This document shows, piece by piece, positions 5,461 to 10,278 of a DNA stretch of 10,278 nt. Numbering within the stretch: position 1 is the stretch's first letter; every line of letters begins with the position of its first letter. The position numbers and the translations under genes are program-made. The DNA lies in assembly GCA_052145775.1 (NCBI GenBank), contig JBKQNY010000049.1, positions 1 to 10,278 on the forward strand, read 5' to 3'. The DNA is from CAVYPR01 sp052145775 (GTDB lineage Bacteria; Actinomycetota; Acidimicrobiia; Acidimicrobiales; RAAP-2). Under the pieces are notes generated by a model that worked only from the letters and a program-made list of their open reading frames with translations, was not told where the DNA came from and did no database searches.

Positions 5461-6927
5461 TTAGAGAGCGGGGGTGTACCCGCCGGGGAGGGCGATCGAC
5501 TTCTTCTCGAGGAAGGTCTCGAGGCCTTCGGGGCCGAACTCGCGACCGATCCCCGACTCCTTGTAGCCGCCGAACGGGGTGGCGAAGTCGATGGGCACCG
5601 ACGTGTTGAGCATGTAGGTGCCGGTGCGCACCTTGCGGGCTACCCCGAGGCCCCGCTCGTTGTCGCCCGTCCACACCGACCCGCACAGGCCGTAGTTGGA
5701 GTCGTTGGCGATGGCCACCGCGGCGTCGTCGCCGTCGTAGGGGATGACCGCCAGGACCGGACCGAAGATCTCCTCCTGGGCGATCTTCATCTTGTTGTCG
5801 ACGTCGACGAAGACGGTCGGCTCGACGTAGAACCCCTTGTCCAGCCCGGCCGGGCGACCGCCGCCGATGGCGAACCGGGCCCCTTCCTCCTGCCCGCTGC
5901 GCAGGTACCCCTCGACCCGGTCGCGCTGACGGGCCGCCACCAGCGGCCCCACCGTGGTCGCCGGGTCCAGCGGGTCCCCCACCACCTGGGCGCGCACCTG
6001 CTCGACCAGGGAGTCGACCACCTCGTCGTAGCGGACGCGCGGGGCCAGGATGCGGGTCTGGGCGATGCAGGCCTGCCCGTTGTTCATCATGGTGTTGGGG
6101 AAGAGGTTCGGCATGGTGACGTCGAGGTCGGCGTCGTCGAGGATGATGGCCGCCGACTTCCCGCCAAGCTCGAGCGTGCAGCGCTTCAGGCGCTCGCCGC
6201 AGAGGGCGCCGATCCGCTTGCCAGCCAGCGACGAGCCGGTGAAGGAGATCTTGTCCACCCCGGGGTGGGTCACCAGGTACTCACCGACCTCGCGGCTGGC
6301 GGGCAGGATCGAGAGCACGCCTTCGGGCAGCCCGGCCTCGGTGAACAGCTCGGCCAGGCGGAAGGCGTCGAGCGGGGTCTCCGGCGCGGTCTTGAAGACG
6401 ACGGTGCAGCCGGCGGCGAGGGCCGGCGCCAGCTTGGCGGCGGCAATGAAGAGCGGCACGTTCCACGGGGCGATGGCCCCCACCACGCCGACCGGCTCCT
6501 TGGACACGAGCATCTCTGCGTTGAGGACGCCCGAGCGGACCTCGTCGAAGGCGAAGGTCGGGGCCAGGCCGGCGTAGTAGCTGAAGATCATCGACGGCGC
6601 CAGGACCTGCCCGAGCACGGCCCAGGACAACGGCGAGCCCATCTCGGTGGAGATGATCTCGGCGAACTCGTTCATCTCGGCGGTGAGCGCGTCGCCCACC
6701 TTGGCCAGCAATGCCCCCCTCTCGGCCGGCGACATCCGCGGCCACGGTCCGTGGTCGAAGGCGTGGCGGGCGGCGGCCACCGCCTTGTCGACGTCACCTT
6801 CGCTGGCGTCGGGGACCCGCGCCACGACCTGCTCGGTGGACGGCGAGACCACCTCGATCCTGTCCGTCCCCTCGGGAGCGACCCAGGCTCCCCCGATGAA
6901 CAACCGGTCGTAGTCCTTCAACGCCAT
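5461..6927 (-). CDS. NAD(P)-dependent aldehyde dehydrogenase
   Basis: The 488-residue length and all catalytic signatures match the aldehyde dehydrogenase superfamily. PWNVP has the oxyanion Asn156, and Lys179 in VVFKTAPETP is the cofactor-binding lysine. SFTGSSLAGKRIG (228-240) is the nucleotide-binding loop. Glu253 in LELGGKSA is the general base, Cys287 in NNGQACIAQTRI is the nucleophile, and Glu386 lies in EEIFGPV. It oxidises an aldehyde to the acid in the cytoplasm; the substrate is unknown. The start is ATG 6927, with GGAGGG nine bases upstream. The frame stays open to 7728, but that extension runs antisense through the phosphotransferase gene. It ends 16 bases from the convergent CHAP gene and diverges from the phosphotransferase across 183 bases, so the two may share regulation. 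Confidence 0.96.
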   Translation of the reverse strand: MALKDYDRLFIGGAWVAPEGTDRIEVVSPSTEQVVARVPDASEGDVDKAVAAARHAFDHGPWPRMSPAERGALLAKVGDALTAEMNEFAEIISTEMGSPLSWAVLGQVLAPSMIFSYYAGLAPTFAFDEVRSGVLNAEMLVSKEPVGVVGAIAPWNVPLFIAAAKLAPALAAGCTVVFKTAPETPLDAFRLAELFTEAGLPEGVLSILPASREVGEYLVTHPGVDKISFTGSSLAGKRIGALCGERLKRCTLELGGKSAAIILDDADLDVTMPNLFPNTMMNNGQACIAQTRILAPRVRYDEVVDSLVEQVRAQVVGDPLDPATTVGPLVAARQRDRVEGYLRSGQEEGARFAIGGGRPAGLDKGFYVEPTVFVDVDNKMKIAQEEIFGPVLAVIPYDGDDAAVAIANDSNYGLCGSVWTGDNERGLGVARKVRTGTYMLNTSVPIDFATPFGGYKESGIGREFGPEGLETFLEKKSIALPGGYTPAL

Positions 6928-6975
6928 CGCTGGTCGCCCTCCATGAACTTGCTGGTACTGGCCGTGGGAACGGAA

Positions 6976-7004
6976 AGGGAGGCAATCTCCCTCCCCGCAT
7001 GGTA
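6976..7004 (-). promoter_or_regulatory. Candidate promoter and leader hairpin of the aldehyde dehydrogenase gene
   Basis: On the minus strand TACCAT (7004-6999) is a plausible -10 element, giving a leader of about 65 bases. The early leader contains a 6-bp hairpin: AGGGAG (6976-6981) and CTCCCT (6987-6992) around a 5-base loop. No -35 stands out. This gene therefore has a leader and a ribosome binding site, unlike its divergent neighbour. Confidence 0.35.
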
Positions 7005-7068
7005 GCGAACGGGGGCTCGGATCCGACACCCGGGTCCTTGCCGGCGCCATCCGCACCGCACCCAAAAC

Positions 7069-7091
7069 GGTCGCCGACCTGCGGCCGGTCG
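7069..7091. promoter_or_regulatory. Candidate operator: GGTCG half-sites between the ALDH and phosphotransferase genes
   Basis: GGTCG (7069-7073), its inverse CGACC (7075-7079) and GGTCG again (7087-7091) form an 11-base palindrome (GGTCGCCGACC) plus an overlapping second dyad with a 7-base spacer. They lie 8-30 bases upstream of the TAGGCT -10 element at 7099. A dimeric regulator could bind here, but the half-sites are short and GC-rich, so chance is possible. Confidence 0.25.
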
Positions 7092-7098
7092 CTCGACG

Positions 7099-7104
7099 TA
7101 GGCT
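7099..7104 (+). promoter_or_regulatory. -10 element TAGGCT for the phosphotransferase gene (leaderless)
   Basis: TAGGCT is followed by CCCTCC and GTG 7111: the same hexamer and the same 6-base spacer as at 3570-3582. The start codon should be the first transcribed codon. CCCTCC is not a ribosome binding site on this strand. Confidence 0.55.
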
Positions 7105-7110
7105 CCCTCC

Positions 7111-8199
7111 GTGCCTGACAACGCCGGACGTGACCCCGAGGTCGTCGCGGCCACGCTGTCGCGCTGGCTGGCTGCTCGCCTCCCCGACGGGGCGCGCCCT
7201 GTGGTCACCTCGGTCGAGGCCCCTGCCGCCAACGGCTTCTCCAACGAGACCATCCTGTGCGGTGCCACCTGGACCCATGAGGGCCGGGAGGCCGAGCGAC
7301 GGCTCGTGTTCAGGGTGGCACCCACCCGCCACCTGCTCTTCCTCGACGCCGAGTTCTCCACGCAGTACAAGGTGATGCGCGCCCTCTCCGAGGGCGGCTC
7401 CGGGGTGCAGCTCCCACCACTCGGCTGGTACGAGGAGGACCCGTCGTGGCTCGGCGTGCCCTTCTTCACCATGGACCACGTCGAGGGGCAGGTGCCGCCG
7501 GACAACCTGCCCTACACGATGGAGGGGTGGGTGCTCGAGGCCACCCCGGTCGAACAGGAACGGATGTGGTGGAGCGGCCTCGAGGCGATGGCCCGGGTGC
7601 ACCGGGCCGACTGGCGCCGCCTCGACCTGGACTGGCTGGACCGTCCCGGCCGGGGGCGTCCCGGTCTCGAGCAGCAGCTCTCCTACTACCGTTCGTTCCT
7701 CGACTGGTCGGCCAAGGGCCGTCCCCAACCCGTGGCCGAGGCGGCCTGGGACTGGCTGGTGGCCAACCGCCCCGACGAGGATGGCGAGGTGGTGCTGTGC
7801 TGGGGGGACAGCCGGCTCGGCAACATCATCTGGCAGGGCTTCCGGCCGGCGGCGGTGGTCGACTGGGAGATGGCCACGCTGGGCCAGCCCGAGCTCGACC
7901 TGGGCTGGTGGCTCTACTTCGACCGGCAGTTCAGCGAAGGCCTCGCCGTCCCCCGGCCCCCCGGCTTCCCCTCACACGAGGAGACTGCGACCCGCTACGG
8001 CGAGCTCGTCGGTCGCCCCATGCGCGACCTCGAGTACTACCAGGTGTTCTCGGGATTCCGCTTCGCCGTCATCCTGTGCCGGCTGGCCGACCTCATGATC
8101 GAGAGCGGCCAGTGGCCGGCCGACTCCGACATGGGCACGAACAACCTGGCGACCCAGTTCACCGCCCAGCTGCTCGGCCTGGACCCTCCCGCCGCCTGA
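7111..8199 (+). CDS. APH-fold phosphotransferase family protein (ACAD10/11- or LvaA-like kinase)
   Basis: The product has 362 residues. The N-lobe contains NGFSNETILCGATW (41-54, in place of a Gly-rich loop), RLVFRVAP (64-71, an ATP-contacting strand) and a conserved-looking GVPFFTMDHVEGQVPP (115-130). The C-lobe carries the catalytic motif LCWGDSRLGNII (229-240), with Asp233 as the base and Asn238 as a metal ligand, then VVDWEMATLGQPELDLGWW (249-267), with Asp251 in the DFG position. Trp replaces the His of the usual HGDxxxxN motif. This is typical of the phosphotransferase branch that includes the kinase part of ACAD10/11 and LvaA, which phosphorylate hydroxyacyl-CoA thioesters. An antibiotic-resistance role is unlikely. 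GTG 7111 is the start, and a hydroxyacyl-CoA substrate is inferred. Confidence 0.88.
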   Translation: MPDNAGRDPEVVAATLSRWLAARLPDGARPVVTSVEAPAANGFSNETILCGATWTHEGREAERRLVFRVAPTRHLLFLDAEFSTQYKVMRALSEGGSGVQLPPLGWYEEDPSWLGVPFFTMDHVEGQVPPDNLPYTMEGWVLEATPVEQERMWWSGLEAMARVHRADWRRLDLDWLDRPGRGRPGLEQQLSYYRSFLDWSAKGRPQPVAEAAWDWLVANRPDEDGEVVLCWGDSRLGNIIWQGFRPAAVVDWEMATLGQPELDLGWWLYFDRQFSEGLAVPRPPGFPSHEETATRYGELVGRPMRDLEYYQVFSGFRFAVILCRLADLMIESGQWPADSDMGTNNLATQFTAQLLGLDPPAA

Positions 8200-8207
8200 C
8201 GATCAGG
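8195..8207. repeat. Palindrome containing both convergent stop codons
   Basis: CCTGA-CGA-TCAGG is a perfect 5-bp inverted repeat with a 3-base centre. The TGA of the phosphotransferase (8197-8199) lies in the left arm and the TGA of the minus-strand gene (8205-8203) in the right arm. Only 3 bases separate the two genes, so any 3'-end signal must overlap coding sequence. The stem is short and has no T-run. Confidence 0.4.
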
Positions 8208-8604
8208 TGACCAGCGGCGAGCTGGGGTCGGCGGGGCCGAGGATCCCGTGTTGGCGGAGCCGCTCGACGAGCCAGGCCACCGAGTCGGTGGCCCCCATCG
8301 CCTCCTGCCAGCCCTCGACCGCCTTCTCGAGGTCCTCCCGGGAGCCGACGGTGCCGACCACCGCCACGGTCATGCCCTGCACCTCGGCCGGGTCCACGCT
8401 GTGGGTGCCGGCCACGTGGATGCCCCCGAAGGGATCCAGCGACTCGTAGGCGTAGGGCTCGCGCATGACGTAGAGCTCGCCGGTTTCCTCCACCCAGTTC
8501 AGCTCGTAACGGACCCCGTACTGGTCGTGCCAGTCGCGCCCCAGCTCCAGCTCGGGTGAGCGGCGTCGGCGCTCGTCGGCGTCGTAGAACTCCTCGATGT
8601 CCAC
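8203..8604 (-). CDS. Small uncharacterised protein
   Basis: I assign no function. From GTG 8604 the product has 133 residues. It starts with DIEEFYDADERRRRSPELEL, continues with GRDWHDQYGVRYELNWVEETGELYVMREP (22-50, probably beta strands with many aromatics), has a Gly-rich middle (VAGTHSVDPAEVQGMTVAVV), and ends with a helical part (REDLEKAVEGWQEAMGATDSVAWLVERLRQHGIL). It has no signal peptide or membrane segment and looks like a small folded cytoplasmic domain. The frame stays open to 9084, but that extension is antisense to the next gene. TACAGT seven bases before the GTG supports the shorter start. It is convergent with the phosphotransferase and divergent from the 8735 gene. Confidence 0.8.
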   Translation of the reverse strand: MDIEEFYDADERRRRSPELELGRDWHDQYGVRYELNWVEETGELYVMREPYAYESLDPFGGIHVAGTHSVDPAEVQGMTVAVVGTVGSREDLEKAVEGWQEAMGATDSVAWLVERLRQHGILGPADPSSPLVT

Positions 8605-8611
8605 CGGGCGA

Positions 8612-8617
8612 ACTGTA
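8612..8617 (-). promoter_or_regulatory. -10 element TACAGT for the 8604 gene (leaderless)
   Basis: On the minus strand TACAGT is followed by seven bases (TCGCCCG) and then GTG 8604. It fits the leaderless pattern seen at the other genes and supports this start over the longer open frame. Confidence 0.5.
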
Positions 8618-8655
8618 GTGGGAGCGGGAGTGGGACCCCGTTCCGCCCCGTGGCG

Positions 8656-8695
8656 ACCAGGGTGCCGACCGACGGACGCACGGTGCGGCCCTGGT
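8656..8695. repeat. 7-bp inverted repeat between divergent genes
   Basis: ACCAGGG (8656-8662) and CCCTGGT (8689-8695) form a perfect dyad with a 26-base spacer in the 130-base gap between the 8604 and 8735 genes. Centre-to-centre spacing is 33 bases, about three helical turns, so two same-face regulator sites are possible. Nothing else in the gap stands out apart from G-rich runs. Confidence 0.25.
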
Positions 8696-8734
8696 GGGAG
8701 GAGCGGGGGGAGGCCGGCGTCCGATGCTCCGGCG

Positions 8735-9478
8735 ATGCGAGACAACTCCCTGCGCCCGATCGACCAGATGACCGCCGAATGGCGGGTGAAGAGCCGTTCT
8801 CCTGGGTCACGGGAGGCCCTGGCCAGACTGGCTGCGGCCGAGCCGGCGGTGGCGTCGTTGGGCGTGGCCGATCTCGGGGAGCTGGTGGAGCACCTGCGCG
8901 GCTGCGAGACCGAGGCCGACCGGCGGCGCGCCGCCTGTGTGATCCAGGCGATGCTGCGCTCACAGGCGGTCCATCCGCTGGTGGCCCGGGCCGTCCTCCA
9001 GGCGATCGTGCCGGGGCTGGTGGCCGTGGCCCGTCGACTCCGCTGGGGGTCGGGCGGCGACTGGGACGGTGCCGGATCGTTCATGGCCGACGCCGTGGCT
9101 ACCGCATGGGAGGTGATCGTCGAGTGGTCCGGCCACGACCGCGACTACGCCGTCCTCGATCTGCTCTCGGCCATCCGCTGCCGGCTCCGTCGCCAGACGG
9201 TGCGCCAGCGCGCTGGGCGCGAGCGGACGGCACTCGGGTTGGACCTCGACCTCCTGCCCGCCACCCGGTCGGTGGGCAGCACCGGGCCTGACGAACTCGT
9301 GCGGGCCATCGAGCAGATGGGCGCCGACCTCGATCCGCTGGACGCCGCGCTTCTCTACGCCAACCGCGTGCTCGGCCTGACCGTGACCGAGCTGGCGCGG
9401 ATGACCGGTCGGAGCCGGCGCAGCGTCGCCGGCCGACGCGACCGCGCTGTGGAAGAGCTCCTCCATGCGTGCGCTTAA
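8735..9478 (+). CDS. Protein with a sigma-70 region-4-like helix-turn-helix
   Basis: The product has 247 residues from ATG 8735. It is almost all helical. A first helical region lies at about 22-105 (REALARLAAAEPAVASLGVA, then VIQAMLRSQAVHPLVARAVLQAIVPGLVAVARRL). A central segment follows (WGSGGDWDGAGSFMADAVATAWEVIVEW, then DYAVLDLLSAIRCRLRRQ). The C-terminal helix-turn-helix is at about 198-243 (LTVTELARMTGRSRRSVAGR, then RDRAVEELL), arranged like sigma region 4 after a 'LDPLDAALLYAN' helix. No convincing region 2 is present, so it is probably not a working sigma factor. It could be a derived sigma-like regulator. The frame opens earlier, at 8597, but that part is low-complexity. GATGCT six bases before the ATG may be a weak -10. 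The next gene starts 9 bases after its stop. Confidence 0.75.
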   Translation: MRDNSLRPIDQMTAEWRVKSRSPGSREALARLAAAEPAVASLGVADLGELVEHLRGCETEADRRRAACVIQAMLRSQAVHPLVARAVLQAIVPGLVAVARRLRWGSGGDWDGAGSFMADAVATAWEVIVEWSGHDRDYAVLDLLSAIRCRLRRQTVRQRAGRERTALGLDLDLLPATRSVGSTGPDELVRAIEQMGADLDPLDAALLYANRVLGLTVTELARMTGRSRRSVAGRRDRAVEELLHACA

Positions 9479-9481
9479 ATT
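9476..9481 (+). promoter_or_regulatory. -10 element TAAATT for the last gene, overlapping the previous stop
   Basis: TAAATT is followed by CTTGGC and GTG 9488, a 6-base spacer. Its first three bases are the TAA stop codon of the 8735 gene. The AT-rich patch TTAAATT is conspicuous in this GC-rich DNA. Confidence 0.5.
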
Positions 9482-9487
9482 CTTGGC

Positions 9488-10278
9488 GTGCTCGAACAGG
9501 GACGGGCTTCCTCACGGCGCGAGCAGCGCACCCACGGCACCGACCGCCCGCGCTGGTGGGCGGTGCTGGCCGTCGCCCTCGCCCTCATGGCCCTGGTGGC
9601 GTCGGTGACCGCCGCCAACAGCGCACGACGGGGAACGGGACCCTGGCGGAACTCGATCGGCCGGACCTCCATCGGCCGGACCTCCATCCGCCGGCCGGCG
9701 CACGCCGGGGCCCCAGACGGCCGCTCCGACGACACCACGACCACCGTCGGCCAGGACGGGAGTACCGCCGGTGCCTTGGGCGCGACCGGCAGCGGCGCGG
9801 TGGCGGCTGCGGCCGACAGCGCCTCGGATCCGGTGGTGTCGACCTCGAGCTCGTCGTCCGGCTCGGCCCAGCCGGTCCCCGCACCCGTGGGGACGACGAG
9901 CCGCACATCGACGGCGGGCTCGCCGTCGGCCGAGCCGGCGTCCACCACCACGACCACCACGGACGCCGAATCCGGCAGCGCCGGGCCGACCACGACCACC
10001 GATCCGGGGTTCCTGGCCTACCCGGGGAACGTGTCGGCCAGTTACCCGGTCACCGCCGCCGGCCCGGTCTCGGCCTCGGCCAGCTGGACGGGGAGCTCGG
10101 ACCTCTCCCTCTCGGTCTCGTGCCCCGGGCGCCAGGACCAGAAGACGGGCCCGTCGGGTCTCTCGGTGGCCATCGACGCGGCCGGCGCGACCGCCGGCTC
10201 CGCCGACTGCACCGTGATCATCGCCGAGCCGATGGGGACCGAGGCCACCGTCTCGTACTCGTTGACGATCGACAGCAC
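9488..10278 (+). CDS. Membrane-anchored Ser/Thr-rich secreted protein (3' end outside the window)
   Basis: An open frame of 263 complete codons from GTG 9488 runs to the window edge without a stop. The N-terminus is basic (LEQGRASSRREQRTHGTDRP), followed by one hydrophobic segment at about 24-43 (WAVLAVALALMALVASVTAA), a signal peptide or signal anchor. Next comes a 5-residue repeat (SIGRT SIGRT SIRRP, 56-70). A long low-complexity linker of Ser, Thr, Ala and Gly at about 78-172 includes runs of Thr. A probable beta-sandwich domain starts at about 175, with a Cys pair (Cys212 in LSVSCPG, Cys241 in SADCTVII) likely to form a disulphide. The layout suggests an exported surface protein on a flexible stalk. 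No family is recognised. It sits directly behind the HTH gene. Confidence 0.75.
   Translation, partial: MLEQGRASSRREQRTHGTDRPRWWAVLAVALALMALVASVTAANSARRGTGPWRNSIGRTSIGRTSIRRPAHAGAPDGRSDDTTTTVGQDGSTAGALGATGSGAVAAAADSASDPVVSTSSSSSGSAQPVPAPVGTTSRTSTAGSPSAEPASTTTTTTDAESGSAGPTTTTDPGFLAYPGNVSASYPVTAAGPVSASASWTGSSDLSLSVSCPGRQDQKTGPSGLSVAIDAAGATAGSADCTVIIAEPMGTEATVSYSLTIDS
9656..9694 (+). repeat. 15-base tandem repeat inside the last gene
   Basis: ATCGGCCGGACCTCC occurs twice in tandem (9656-9670 and 9671-9685). A partial third copy (9686-9694) has one mismatch in nine bases. The period is a multiple of three, so it encodes a repeated SIGRT-like pentapeptide just after the membrane segment. It probably arose by slippage. 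Confidence 0.7.

Noticed and set aside
5311..7005. 564-codon plus-strand frame antisense to the aldehyde dehydrogenase
   Set aside because: Its His-, Arg-, Gly- and Val-rich composition is that of an antisense frame in GC-rich DNA, and the minus strand holds a complete enzyme with all catalytic residues.
6928..7728. N-terminal extension of the aldehyde dehydrogenase frame
   Set aside because: It runs antisense through the phosphotransferase gene. The ATG at 6927 has a good ribosome binding site and begins exactly where family homology starts.
7111..8199. Aminoglycoside resistance kinase
   Set aside because: The fold is shared, but the WGD motif and the DWEMATLG...DLGWW region match the acyl-CoA-linked phosphotransferase branch. 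No resistance context is present.
8597..8734. Longer N-terminus for the HTH gene starting at 8597
   Set aside because: The added 46 residues are Gly/Arg/Pro-rich and cross the divergent intergenic region, including the promoter of the 8604 gene.
9475..9999. 174-codon minus-strand frame at the right end
   Set aside because: Its Val/Ala/Pro-rich sequence is the antisense of the Thr/Ser stalk of the 9488 gene, whose plus strand gives a sensible signal-anchor and linker layout.
1..10278. CRISPR array, defence island or biosynthetic cluster
   Set aside because: No regularly spaced repeats, Cas or nuclease-like genes, or scaffold-building enzymes were seen anywhere in the window.

Overview
The window is high-GC bacterial DNA with many GTG starts, most likely from an actinobacterium. 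The ECF sigma/DUF4349 pair, the 'phosphotransferase family' protein and the leaderless-looking promoters make Acidimicrobiia or a relative my best guess, but this is inference and no marker gene fixes the taxon.

The window has two compositional parts. Left of about 2610, hand-counted 60-base lines are roughly 57-65% GC. This part holds the 3' end of an unidentified gene (2-118), a 400-base non-coding stretch, and a translationally coupled minus-strand pair: an ECF sigma factor followed by a two-TM DUF4349 protein, which may be its membrane regulator. It also holds a decayed C-terminal fragment of an IS481-type transposase, whose right end abuts the 3' end of a tRNA-Val(UAC) gene (2611-2684, minus). 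Right of the tRNA, sampled lines are 72-77% GC and look like compact core genome. A foreign segment joined at the 3' end of a tRNA gene is the simplest reading.

The right part runs as follows. An inositol-monophosphatase family enzyme (minus) diverges from a two-gene unit encoding an uncharacterised acidic protein and a small lipoprotein. A membrane-anchored CHAP-domain protein with its own promoter comes next. A complete NAD(P)-dependent aldehyde dehydrogenase (minus) then diverges from an APH-fold phosphotransferase of the ACAD10/11-LvaA kind; together they could handle an aldehyde-derived, CoA-linked hydroxy acid. A small conserved-looking protein (minus) follows, convergent with the kinase across only 3 bases. 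The last two genes are a protein with a sigma-region-4-like helix-turn-helix and a membrane-anchored Ser/Thr-rich secreted protein that runs off the window end.

The most striking regulatory pattern is a TANNNT -10 element placed 6-7 bases before a GTG start codon at five genes (3526-, 3582+, 7111+, 8604-, 9488+), implying leaderless transcripts. A sixth case (8735+) is weaker. The ECF sigma gene instead has a GAACC-N16-CGTC promoter of the kind ECF factors themselves recognise, which suggests autoregulation. I found no CRISPR array, complete mobile element or clear defence system.
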